Origin: Anaspis maculata
Taxonomy: Eukaryota; Arthropoda; Insecta; Coleoptera; Scraptiidae
Direction of reading: 5' to 3'
NCBI GenBank assembly: GCA_949128115.1
Contig: OX421963.1
Coordinates: 55,671,306 to 55,735,305, forward strand
Length of the DNA: 64,000 nt
In this document: positions 19,720-30,800 of the stretch, one piece after another
How positions within the stretch are numbered: position 1 is the first letter of the stretch
Layout of the letters: each line of letters begins with the position of its first letter
Notes under the pieces: generated by a model
Databases searched by the model: none
Told to the model about the DNA's origin: nothing
What the model saw: the letters and a program-made list of their open reading frames with translations, nothing else
Program-made: the position numbers and the translations under genes

Positions 19720-20229
19720 TGTTACGAGCGGCGATCTTGTACATATAGGTAAACACTCGATGTTTCTCGATCTTTCCACCATTAGATCGCAGTGTAGAAG
19801 TCTGGAGCGATCTCGTGCATTCCAGAGCGTTCTTGTATGTGAACCCAATGGAGACTTGAACGTTCGATCAAGGCACAACAGTCCACTTTGGCGGAGGCGC
19901 AGATTCCAGAACACATGGAAAGCATACGGGTAACGTGTGTGATTATTCGGGAATGATCTAGAAACCGCATATGCCAGACCCTCATGGAATTTGCTGGAAG
20001 CAGACAGAAACTTCGGGAACATTATTTGGAGGCCTTATATAAGGCGTCAGCCGGGAGCTCGCGGCAGTAATGAATTAGATAGCGAGTGATAACAAGCGAA
20101 GTACCTGCGACATAATTCCAAGCGATAATTGTTGGCATTTATTGTAGTAGTAGTACGCAGAAATAAACAGTGTGTGTTTTAAAAGTTCGTCTCAATTATA
20201 TTCGAACCCGTACGCGAAATATCGTAACA
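19720..20229 (+). repeat. 3' LTR (510 bp)
   Basis: TGTTACG...CGTAACA, intact. It matches the split 5' LTR except for three transitions. Two of those change a CpG of the 5' copy to TpG in this copy. It contains a TATA-type box (CTTATATAAGG) and AATAAA in the R region. It is followed by the target duplication TTAT at 20230-20233. Confidence 0.95.
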
Positions 20230-20233
20230 TTAT

Positions 20234-20627
20234 TCTCTCGGTAGGTTTGGTTTGGTCTTTGTCCGGATTGATTTGATCAAGATAAAATTTATTAAAAAAA
20301 AATTGATTTCACGCTGTACGTAGAATACCAGCAGCTATCGAGGGGTGAGTCCTTCACACGTTTAGTAGGAGACCATAAGGTTGCTGAACGTTGCTGAATA
20401 GTGGGAGGCTGTTTTCTTCGACAATTATTTCACCGGAATGAAAAAGTTTCAAGATTTATTTTTTAATTTTCACCCTGTATACTAAGTATTACGCGTCGCA
20501 GGAATGTATGCTTTCAACATGTTGAACAGGTGGGAATGAGCTAACCACATAGCAAAAAACCGTTTGAGAACTATTTTCTTCAAGCAAAAATTCTAATTCA
20601 CAAATGTACTAATATGCCGGATCAATA
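20234..20627. other. Unassigned sequence between gypsy element and foldback
   Basis: About 390 bp of AT-rich sequence. Nothing recognised. Confidence 0.3.
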
Positions 20628-20629
20628 TA

Positions 20630-21697
20630 CCGGGTGATCATTTGAAAACTATTCACCTGCAATAACTCCCGATTCCTAGTGAAAATGTCGAGCAAAAACA
20701 GGTCGATTTTTATATCGAGGGGGACATCTAAAACATACATTAGCGATTTTCTATATTTAGCCCCCTCGCCCCCTACCCGAACTTTGAAATTTCAAATGAC
20801 ATTACATATTTTGCGATACATTAAATTCAACAGAATTAAATTCTCTTTCTTGAAAAATATTTCTAAAATATTTTACCCCACCCCTCTTCCCCCCTAAATT
20901 CTCTGAGTCTCCAATTGAATATTCTTGACCTCTCAATTCTCTTCAATGCAGTCAACGTCATCCTGCACAGCATCGAAAGAGGAAATTTTCTATAGAAAAA
21001 GTGCCACCCAAATTCACCCCTTTGCTCCCCCCTCGTCACCTTAAAAATCTAAAATAAGAATATCTATTTACTCTGTGATACATCAAATTAAAGGGAATTG
21101 AGTTTTCTCCCTGAACACAATTCTTTCGAAATTTTTAAAACCCCCGTTTCCCTACTAAAATACTCCAAATGTCCAGTTGAATGGGGGAGGGGTTGAAAAT
21201 TTCAAAATAAAAGAGAATTCAATTTCCTTTTATTTGATGTATCACAAAGTGGGTGGTATTTTGTTAAATCTTAAAGTTGAGATGGGGAGAGCAATGGGGT
21301 CAATTTGGGTGGCACTTTTTCCACCGAAAATTCTCTTCTTTGATGCCATTCAGGATGATGCTGACTAAACTGAAGAGAATTGAGGCTTCCAGAATATTGA
21401 AAGGGACACTCAGAGAATTTTTAGGGAGAAGGGGGTGAAGTAGAAATTTTTGAAAATAGTTTTTTCAAAAAGAGAATTCAATTTTCTTCAATTTGATGTA
21501 ACTATCGCAAGGTAGGTAATGTCATTTGAAATTTTATTTTAAGGATGGGTGGGGGCGAGGGAGCTGAAAATAGAAATTTGCCAATGTATGTTTTAGATGT
21601 CCCCCTCGATATAAAAATCGACCTGTTTTTGCTCGAAGAAATATTGACTAGGAATCGGGAGTTATTGCAGGTGGATAGTTTTCAAATGATCACCCGG
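20630..21697. repeat. Long foldback element, TA-flanked (CCGGGTGATC ends)
   Basis: The ends CCGGGTGATCATTTGAAAAC and their complement at 21678-21697 are flanked by TA (20628-20629 and 21698-21699). Almost the full 1,068 bp folds back on itself. For example, GGTCGATTTTTATATCGAGG near 20701 matches its complement near 21605, and the inner pair TCATCCTGCACAGC / GCCATTCAGGATGATG meets near 21160. It is non-coding. Confidence 0.87.
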
Positions 21698-21739
21698 TAT
21701 AGAAACCACTTGAGAATCCATGGAACATTCGAGATAAAT

Positions 21740-21958
21740 TAGTCGGACCTATAAAAGGCGTCAATTGTCGTCTCACGACCAGTTATAAATTGGAATGCGA
21801 AGCGATAGCGAGCGGATTAAAAGCGAGTGGTAATCACGGCGATAATTCCAAGTAGATTATTGTTGGCGTGTATTTATTGTGGTACGCAGTAATAAACAGT
21901 GTGTGTTTTAAAACGATCGTCCCAATTATATTCGAACCCGTACGCGAAATACGTAACA
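21740..21958 (+). repeat. Partial LTR of a second, related gypsy family
   Basis: The 3' part of an LTR related to the 7213-20229 element. Shared blocks are AAAGGCGTCA downstream of a TATA-like box (CCTATAAAAGG), AATAAACAGTGTGTGTTTTA, and TTCGAACCCGTACGCGAAAT, ending CGTAACA at 21958. The 5' part is missing. It abuts pol-like sequence directly without primer site or gag, so either the interior is deleted or the LTR was inserted into another element. Confidence 0.75.
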
Positions 21959-22600
21959 ATATCAAGAGAAAGAACAACCCCGTAGCTGATTGCTTATCCA
22001 GAGTAGCTAGGAAAGTAGCGACTATTTCTCCAGAATACAACAACAACGGAATGTACATGAATTTCGCGACGACATCGGAAGAATGGCCAATAAATGCTAA
22101 AACGATACAGAAGGCAACAAAAAAAGGATGCAACTTTGAACAGAGTAATCAACTGTCTACAGGAAAACGACTGGTCAGCGGTGAGCGAAGATTTGAAACC
22201 ATATCAAGATAGAAAAGAAGAACTCAGTCATGATCAAGGAATCCTATCATGGGGGTATCGCATCGCTGTTCCTCAGAGTTTATGGCAAAGACTACTACAA
22301 GAATAATTGTACTCCGCACATTTTGGCATCGTCAGAATGAAGTCACAAGGTCTGCAAGTCATGTCTACCATGCCTCCAGAGCAAACAAGACCCGCCGAAA
22401 ACTACCGATACTCCATGGCCTTCGACAAAAGAACCATTTGAGCAAGTCCATGTTGACTATTTGGGCCCCATAAGAAGACAAATGTTTCTTATATTATCTA
22501 ATACCTACACAAAATGGCCAGAGGTATACCAACTCAATCCAGTCATACAGGACTATGCTTCAAGTCCTCCTGAGAATTGTAAGGACCTTGTAAATAAGTA
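21959..22600 (+). pseudogene. Gypsy pol fragment (RNase H end and integrase)
   Basis: A broken series of frames. RKNNPVADCLSRV (about 21971-22009) is the typical end of gypsy RNase H. A frame change at an A run (about 22119-22126) leads to an integrase N-terminal block with LSHDQGILSWGYRIAVP (about 22223-22273). Another change leads to VHVDYLGPIRRQ and TKWPEVYQLNP (about 22449-22540), the start of the integrase core. The rest is lost. At least two frameshifts and a stop make this a pseudogene. It resembles a gypsy lineage distinct from the intact copy upstream. Confidence 0.8.
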
Positions 22601-22616
22601 ATTTTGTAGGTATAAC

Positions 22617-23134
22617 CAGGGCCGTCTTAAGCGGGCGTGCAACTCGTGCATGGCACAAAAGCGGCCAGATTCAGGGGGCGGCATTTCGGGGCAGAAATAC
22701 GTTTTTTTCAATTTTTTTTGCTCTTCATATTTCAGCTCCGCGGCCGCCCTGAACATTTTTTTCAAACGGTATGATGGATACTTAGGTACCTTTAAAACAC
22801 GTGAATATGAAATCAGATTTTGCAAGATCCTTGCTAAAATCTTGATTTCTACCAAAGGGCGGTGGAATCGTAAAAGACGTTGTTTTATTTTATTCACTAA
22901 CCGTCCGGTAAGGTAAGTTGACTTTCGTTAATTTGATTAACGAATAGTTTACCTAGTAAAAAATTCTGGTTCAAATTGCGAAAATTGCAATTCTAATCCC
23001 TGTTTCTGTTATTTTCATAAAATAAGATTCAAATTAACGAAGCTATATACAAAATTTAACATTAAAAAAAATGGAGAAGGGGGCGGCCTAACATTTTTTG
23101 CACGAGGGCGGCCAAATGTCTAGAGACGGCCCTG
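22617..23134. mobile_element. hAT-type MITE
   Basis: The ends CAGGGCCGTCTTAAG and GACGGCCCTG form short inverted repeats typical of hAT elements. They are flanked by an 8-bp duplication with one mismatch (GGTATAAC at 22609-22616, GGTATAAG at 23135-23142). The 518-bp interior has no transposase. Confidence 0.8.
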
Positions 23135-23328
23135 GGTATAAGGTAGTTTGAGAAGTTGAATTCTTTATTCAATCAAAAATTGTGATTGTATGGTTTGTTA
23201 TTAATTGTAACAATTTTGTGTATCTAAAATTTGAAAATGTTTTTTCAAATCTAAGGGTGTTGTCTCGGGTGTTGTGTACCGTGTGTTTTTCGAAAACCGC
23301 ACCAGCCTATAATTTTTTTCTATGGGAT

Positions 23329-24062
23329 ATATAGATTTGTTAAATTTTATGGGGTACCATGGGGGTACCTATTTGGGACCACTTTTGCTGTTTGTTGCGT
23401 CTATCATAAAGCTGATTTCGCTTCCGGAAGTAACCGGAAGTGACATCATCTTTTGATTTTCAAATGGAACACCTGTATATTTTTTAATATTTGGATAGAG
23501 TTTTTTTTATTGACACACCTCGGGTTCCACCAAACTTTTATCAACGCGATAACTTTATCACTCTGATAGTAACTAAGCAACTGGTCATCCTATTGGCTGG
23601 TGCATAGCAACTATCAGCATGATAGATTTAATCTGCTCTTAAAATTTTGGTGGAACCCGAGGACAGTGGTGGTCTTGAAAGTTGAAAGTTGAAAGTTTGT
23701 TTATTGTTCATGTCAGGAAGCGTTGCCGGTTGAAATCGACATGAACAATAAACAAGCTTTCAAATTTCAGATTTTTATTTGTGGCCGCAGCCACCTCTGG
23801 TGCCAATAATTTGATAAATTTCAGTTATATTCAGTCCCCTATAAAATCGTCACTTTTCATCATAGAGGATTTTCAAGACCACCACTGTGTCAAAAAAAGA
23901 AAAACTCTATCCAAATATCAAAAAATATACAGGTGCTACGTTAGAAAATCAAAAGTTGATGTCACTTCCGGTTACTTCCGGAAGTGAGAGCAGCTTTATG
24001 ATCAACGCAACAAATAGAAAAAGTAGTCCCAAATACCCCATAAAAATTTCAAGTCTATACCT
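23329..24062. repeat. Foldback element with a smaller insertion in its left arm
   Basis: The arms are inverted copies, matching at CTTCCGGAAGTAACCGGAAG (23421 onward) and its complement near 23965, at GTGGTGGTCTTGAAA (23667) and its complement at about 23870, and at the inner AACAATAAACAAGCTTTCAA pair. The outer limits are approximate. A 145-bp element sits in the left arm only, which shows the original arm sequence. Confidence 0.75.
23518..23662. mobile_element. 145-bp TIR element with 3-bp ACA target duplication
   Basis: The ends CCTCGGGTTCCACCAAA and TTTTGGTGGAACCCGAGG are inverted. ACA lies on both sides (23515-23517 and 23663-23665). The uninterrupted opposite arm near 23885 has a single ACA at this point, so the duplication is read directly. 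Confidence 0.78.
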
Positions 24063-24365
24063 ACAGGGTGTTTCAAAAATAAGTGCCATCCTTTTTACCC
24101 AAGATTCAGATTTTCAAGATATGAAGATTGTGCTATTTTTATTCTTCAAAAGTGTCCCTGAAAAAAGTTACAGGCCTTCAAAGTTCAATTTTTTAATTAG
24201 TTTTTTAATCATAACTCCAATACGGCTGGACCGATTTTATTCAAATTTCAACCAGAATGTCTTGAACTACGTCTCTATTGAACAATGATGGCCTATTTGA
24301 ACAAAAATGCCCAGTGGCGTAGATAGGGGGGGGGGTAGCCCCTCTCCCCCCCCCCACTTTTTACG

Positions 24366-24995
24366 CTCCTTAAGATTTTCCAAAACTGACTTCATTTCTA
24401 GATTTCTTGTTAAATTTGCAATTTTATCACGAGACAGTTTTAAGTTAGTTAATCGATAGTTTTCGTGATCCCAAACAAGAAAAACAACTTCTGTCACTCA
24501 TGCATCAGTTGCTTCAAAAGTTCAAGAGAAGACGGTTCCTTCAAACACATTTTGAGGAGGTGGTGGTGGAGGAGGAGGAGGACACCCTGTAACTTCTGAA
24601 GCAACCACCGCTTGTGTGAGTGACAGAGAAGTAGTTTACCTTGTTTGCCATCACAAAAACTATCAAACTAACCGTTTCTGTCTCGTGATGAAATGACTTC
24701 GGTAAGTTTTTTTTGTTCACATGTTTGACACCTTGTAACTTCTGGAGCAACCGACGCATGAGTGACACAAGTTGTTTTTCTTGTTTGCTATCACAAAAAC
24801 TATCGATTTGACCGTTTCTGTCTCGTGATGAATATGAAATGACTTAGTAGGTCAACTAATATCGTTTTGGCAATTTTAACCCCCTGTAACTTCTGAAGCA
24901 ACCGACGCGTGAGTGACGACAGAAGTTGTTTTTATTGTTTGCCATCACAAAAACTATCGATTTGACCGTTTCTGCCTCGTGATGAAATTATTCAA
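24366..24995. repeat. Minisatellite: one inverted and three direct units of ~110-150 bp
   Basis: Direct units begin with CCTGTAACTTCTGAAGCAAC-like sequence near 24585, 24731 and 24885. Each ends with TCACAAAAACTATC...CGTTTCTGTCTCGTGATGAA. An inverted copy lies at about 24420-24520 (TCACGAGACAG ... CTGTCACTCATGCATCAGTT). The function is unknown. Confidence 0.72.
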
Positions 24996-25239
24996 AAATT
25001 CATGTCGCTATCCGGCGAACTATGTAGGCGAAATAAGCCTTAACACTCGCCTTAACACAACACATACGGACAGAGATCCTTTTGGAAATGGCCTTAATCG
25101 TCATAGGGGACCTCAAAACGGATATAGGTATCTGTCGAAATGTTTTGTCATTGTCATTTGTCACGTTTTGTCATTTAAAATACATATAGCCATGTCAAGA
25201 AACTGTTGATCAAGCAGAACGCTATAACTACTCGTAGGA

Positions 25240-25640
25240 CGAGTTTCTCAACTCCGACCACAACGCTTTTTAGCGCATTTTCCATCTTGATGAAAATCGC
25301 TATTGCAGCCGCTTTGTCCGTCCGTCCGTCCGTCTGTCCGTCCGTTCCTCGAACTCCTCGCAAACCAGACGCCCTAGCTTTCTGATTTTTTCGCTGTTAC
25401 ATAGCTGCCACCCCCAAAGCGTGGCTAGGCTAGTGGTGCTATTCTGTAAAAAATAAAATTCCATAAACGCTCTGTTATGTAAAAATCCGTGTCGGCCATT
25501 GGCTGTTGCCTAGATCATAACAATGTAACAGAGCCTTTATGGAATGTAATTTTTTAGAGAATCGCACCATAAATTGTAGATTGTAGATTAGAGGTGGTCG
25601 TTTGATCTCGGAGGATCTTTTCTGCACTGCGATCTATAAG
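25240..25640. repeat. GTCC microsatellite and shared repeat fragment
   Basis: Imperfect (GTCC)n lies at 25316-25348 after GCGCATTTTCCATC-type sequence. A similar module occurs near 59104-59140. At 25572-25625 a fragment (TAGATTGTAGATTAGAGGTG to GATCTCGGAGGATC) matches the complement of 5560-5620 in the tRNA-bearing foldback. Confidence 0.65.
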
Positions 25641-25889
25641 ATCTTTTGTGCGTGGTGGCTAGGCTATATTGATGAATGTCTATATCGCGCCGCCAACATA
25701 AAGAAAACCGCCCCCAATCAACTTGAAATAACATGATGTTGCAATTTCTCCCAGACCTAATGCTTTGGTGTTCTCATTTTATGAATAATACATCGTTGTC
25801 ACTTATAACCGTGAACCCAGAAACATTTCATCTTCAATATGCGCCGCCGGCATGACAAAATTGCTAAAAACCGTCCCCAATCACTTTAA

Positions 25890-26800
25890 AATGAAAAACA
25901 TAAACCCGAAGACATAGCGATCTAATTCTTTCGCTATATGAATAGCTGACTAAAAATGAAAAAGAATAGGCTACTTTTGGTTGGTCGCCGCCTTCAGATT
26001 CCGCCCCCAAACGACAAAAAGGTCAACTTTCACAATTGTTACTGATTGAGATGTTTTCTCAAACATTTAGAAACTGCCAGCTCAAACTGTGCAACATTTG
26101 CTTAGCCGAACGCTGCCGCTCCCACACGCCACCCCCAAAGTAAGAGATATATCTCGAGATAAATCTCGAGATAAATGAAAAACATAGACCCGAGGACATA
26201 GCAATTTAAATATCTCGCTATGTGGATAGCTGAATAAAGATGGGAAAGGATAGGCCTACTATTGATATGGCGCCGCCTCTAGCTTCCGCTCCCAAAAGAA
26301 AAAGTGCAACTTTTAAAAACAGTTTTCACTGATTTGGATGGTTTCTTTGCCAAACGCTGCCGCTCCCACACGCCGCCCCCAAAGTAAAAGATAAATGTAA
26401 AACATAAACCTGAAGACATGGCATTCTAATTTTTTCGCTATATAGATAGCTGACTAAAAATGGGAAAAGATAGATAGAAAAGGCTACTTTTGATTAGTCG
26501 CCGCCTCCAGCTCTCGCTCCCAAACAAACAAAAAATGCAACTTTCAACAATTTTCACTTATTTGGATGCTAATGTTACCTCAAACATTCAGAAACCTCCA
26601 ACTAAAACTGTGTAACAGTTACTTAACAGAATGCTTCCGGCCCCACACGCCGCTCTTGAAAAGGATAAATGAAAAACATGAACCCAAAGACATGACGATT
26701 TAATTCTTTCGCTATATGGATAGCCGACTAAAAATGGGAAAGAATAGGCTACTGTTGATTAGTCGCCGCCTCCAGCTGTCGCCCCCAAACAAAAAAATAT
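25890..26800. repeat. Four tandem units of ~220-265 bp
   Basis: Units start with AAATG(A/T)AAAACATA(A/G)ACC near 25905, 26173, 26393 and 26657. Each continues through CGCTATATGGATAGCTGA, AATAGGCTAC and a CGCCGCCTCCAG...CCCAAA block. Divergence among units is moderate. No ORF spans the unit junctions. Confidence 0.75.
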
Positions 26801-26979
26801 TGTTGATTGACTATTGAGAGAATATTTTCATTCAAATCTATTTCATTGGCAATAAGTACCCCATTCCGATAACAAAATATCACAATGAGTTTCGATTGAA
26901 GAGAGTGGGCAAAGAATGTTTTTTCTCCTTCAACCAAATTTCTTTACATTCACAATATGTCTCTTTATAAAATAAGCTA

Positions 26980-27225
26980 CTGAGACTCACGCACGTGAAG
27001 GCATACTCACTTGTTTATGATTGTACCTACGTTGATTTAGTAGGTACCTACTTTGTTGCATATAATGTATTTTCTGTTTTTGTATTTTATGTTTTACATA
27101 AATTCTCGGTGAGACCTCGGGTGAGACGGAAGATCAGCCGTTAAGCTGAATCTCACATTTTGTGTACCTTTTCATACAATAAATTTTTTATTTATTTATT
27201 TAATTATTATTATTATTTATTAAAT
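26980..27225 (+). mobile_element. Probable LINE 3' tail fragment
   Basis: CCTCGGGTGAGACGGAAGA and GTTAAGCTGAATCTCAC are followed by ACAATAAATTTTTTATTTAT and a (TTA/TTTA) repeat run to 27225. The layout matches the end of the LINE at 14640-14697. No coding part remains, so this is by analogy. Confidence 0.35.
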
Positions 27226-27867
27226 CTCGAAAAGACTTTTTAGTGCGTTCACGCAATAATACTAATACTTCCCCTCGTCGTTGGGTGGTGGGTCGGGGAA
27301 GTAAAAGTTGGTACCCTTTTTACCCCCTCCCCCTAAGTGGGACTCACGCCTGGTGAACATTTTTAAATTATTCTCGCATCAGTATCGCGTCTCACCACTC
27401 TCACCTCATCTTGCAACATTTTCGGCGTGCAAATAGATCATGAATCGCATGTAGTAGGCTATCGGAGGTGTACTCTGCGCCTACTATGCACGTGTTAGTT
27501 CCAACGATCGTTAGTTCCATGTCCCAAGGCATCTTGAAAATAAAAATAGTTCAACTGTACGCTGTACTGCACTGACAAGTTACTTTTGTTGTCAATTTAA
27601 TTAACCTCAAAAGCGTTTATGCTATCTGGCTGTTGTTGCTCTCGTTACTCACTGTGATTCTTTTCTACCTTCGTAATTCCACGTATTGTTTTGATTATTG
27701 GTAGGTATTATTATTTTTGGAAAAGACAACCCTTTTTTTTTAAGTGCCTTTTCACCTACCATTTTAAATCAAATTTTTGATCAGCATTAATTAATTTCAT
27801 CCAATTCTTTCCAGAAACACATCCTGAATTTGAATAAAATTAGTGAGTAGGACCCCAAAGAAAGAAA
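27226..27867. promoter_or_regulatory. Presumed 5' flank and 5' UTR of BABAM1
   Basis: About 640 bp between the repeat run and the BABAM1 start codon. No TATA box is evident close to the ATG; the transcription start cannot be placed from sequence. No other gene is seen. Confidence 0.3.
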
Positions 27868-30800
27868 ATGGAAGCTGGCGATGCTGGCAGAGGTAAAATA
27901 ATTTGAGTTTGAAAACTGCATTGCTCACCTACCTATACTCACCGATCTATACCAACAATACTGCCGTCATAAGAAAGAAGGCAGTAACTACATATTTTTA
28001 CGAAATTGACTTTTTAGCATTTTTAAAATCTACACAAAATTCTAGGTACATCGATTTTCACACCTAGATTCCAAAATGAAAAATTCGATTTTGAAAATAG
28101 CAGTAACTACAATACGTCATCGTTCCATACAGTAAAAAGGCAGTACCTAACACGTACAACGTAAGAAAGCAGTAACTCTTATGCAAGCAAGCAGCGACAC
28201 GCAGTTACTGCCTTTTTAAATTGGATCGGTAGGAACAACCACAAAAGGGTTTATTGCGTTTTTCTCGTAATTTTCTAAAATGTAGTTACTGCCTTTTTCC
28301 TTAAGACGGCAGAATAGGGTCCTGTAAAATGTGCAGCTTTCGTTGCCCTTTATGACACAAGCACCCAACAACAATAATTCTTTTCCACAGATTCTAATCG
28401 ATCAGACATAGATGAAGACGTGATTATTACTTCTCAAGATTCGACAGAAGGAGCTCAGGAAATCCCCCCAAATTTATCAGTAGAGAGCATTGAATCTTCA
28501 GACTCTAATGTAGGTATTTTTTTGTCCTGCTTAAGATACATTTTGCATAGTCGCTTCTAACTTACATAAGTATTTTTCGAGGTATTTTTTTATGTGGATT
28601 GATTATTATTCTTGTTATTGTAATTATTCATTAGGCACAGGATTTGACTGAAGAACCACCTAAACTTGAAAAAGAACCAACTGAAGCTACTCCAGCTCTA
28701 TTTGAGGACTTTCCATTATCCCTTCCTACTGTAAATGCACCAGAGAAAATTATTCTCATTATAGACAGTGCCCAAGATGAAAACTTCACCACATTCAAGG
28801 TATTCTACCAAGCTTGAGTTACCAGCTTAGGCTCAGTGTATCCATTTCAAGGTTATTACTCGGAGAACAACTTGAGGATAATAATTGGTTGAATAGATAC
28901 AGAGTGGTCCATGCCAGCGTAATTATCCCATAGTTGCTTACCATTTAAGATATAGAAAAAGATGTAAGAGAAAAGTTATATGTTTTGTTGAGACCTATGA
29001 CCTAAAATTATTTTCAGCTATACAGGTGTCCAATTTTGACAGGATAAACAAAGCGTTGTTTTTTTTTAATGAAACACCTATATTTTTTGCATTTTTGGGT
29101 TTAGCTTTTTCAACTGTTGAAATGGGAGCAGCCTTGCTTTTCAAAACTAAGACATGGAACTTGGCATGGTGACAATCAAGTCAAAGACCAATAATAGTCC
29201 AATGTCAAAAAGTTGCGATTTTATGTTCACAAAAAAAAATGAAAACAAACTTTATAATTTTCAAAATATCAAATCATTTTTTTTTCAAATGGCATGTCCC
29301 CAATTTTATAACGCTAACCGATAGCTTTTTATCCTCTTCCATTTTTACTAGGGGTACCCTACCCTTCAACTTCATATTTTTCAGGATAATCGGAAGCTTT
29401 CACAAAATTTGCTATTTTTCTAATTTTTTTCCAAAAATTGATTTGGCCGTGATGGATGACAGACATGCCAAATAGTACACAGCTGTCAGTTAGTAAGTCT
29501 TAATATTGTCGAACAAAGAAAAATGGCTTCAACGCAAAAAGAAATCAAAGTGGAATCGTGGATATCTGGATTCATACCAGAATATCATATCAATCATTTC
29601 CTTTCGCGTGAAGCCATTTTTCTGTGTTGGACAATTTTCAGACTGACTAACTGACAGCTGCGTACTTTTTAGCTTGTCTCTCATTCATCGCGGCCGACTC
29701 TGTTTTTGAAAAAAGTATAAAAATAGCCAATTTCGTGAAAACTTCCGAATCTCTCGAAAAATATGGAGTTTAAGGGTAGGGTACCCTTGGTGAAAGTGAA
29801 AGCCTAAAAAAAGCTATCGAATAGCGTTATGAAATTAGGGGCATGCCATTTGAAAAAAATGAATGATCATACTTTCCAAATTATAAAGTTTGAATTTTTC
29901 TGTGAACGTCCTGTAACATAAAATAGCAACTTTTTGACTATACGAGCCCCGTCTAAACGAAATTGGCACAGTATCTATTCAAGAATATGTCGAAAATGAC
30001 GCATCCCATCAAAATCTTTCAAGAATGACTAATGCTAAATTGAATGAAACATCTAAAAATGCATTCCGCTTTGGAATATTTCCAGTGGCATAGAAGATAT
30101 AGGGGCAAAAAAGAGAGCCCCCGCCCTTCTAGAGTTGACGGCACACCACAGGGACCTGTGGGCGTGGCTGAACAGAAAAAAAAATTGTTTTGTCGTACGA
30201 GTCCGTGAGTTGAAATAGGGGAAGCAACACCGTCAGCTGAAGTGGTGGACCATTACCAGATCACAGGTAAACCTAAAATCCAACTGCAAATCTAGGTGCA
30301 CCACTAGATGAACTCAGTTCGCGCAGTTAGGCTCCACCCACAGGTCCCTCTGGTATTCCGAGTACTCTACTTACGCAACTCTGCACATTTGACCAAATAT
30401 ATTGTGTTATTGAATAGAAGACATATTTAGGGTAACAAGGTTGAAAATTTGAGCAAGATCGGTCAAGCGTTCCAAAAGTATTATCAAAAAACGTTTCTTG
30501 TATTTCAACTTTGAAGAGCTGTATCTTTGTTACTATGCATTTTCAATTATTGGTATCAGTCCCAAGCATTTTCAAAGTCGATATGACATAAAAAACTGTG
30601 GGTTTCTGAAAGAAAACAATAGTCAGAAATGCATAGCAACGGAGATAGCTGATAGCTCTTCAAAGTTAAAATATAAACGTTTTTTGATATAACTTTTGAA
30701 ACGCTTGACCGATCTTGCTCAAATTGTCAACATTGTTTTCCTAAATATGTCTTCTCTTTAATAACGTAATATATTTGGTCAAAAGTGCCCAGTTGCGAAA

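Larger units (their letters stand above)
7213..20229 (+). mobile_element. Gypsy-type LTR retrotransposon with a LINE nested in its 5' LTR
   Basis: The element begins TGTTACG and ends CGTAACA and is flanked by an exact 4-bp duplication TTAT (7209-7212 and 20230-20233). It has 510-bp LTRs, a tRNA-Leu primer site, gag, protease, RT-RNase H-integrase and a polypurine tract. No envelope gene is visible. Positions 7642-14697 are foreign (a LINE with three further insertions). Without them the element is about 6 kb, normal for gypsy. The two LTRs differ at only three transitions, so the insertion is recent. Gag, protease and RT lie in three different frames, stepping -1 each time. Confidence 0.93.

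Noticed and set aside
24585..24990. Regularly spaced repeats considered as a CRISPR array
   Set aside because: Units are over 100 bp, few, diverged, and in eukaryotic sequence.
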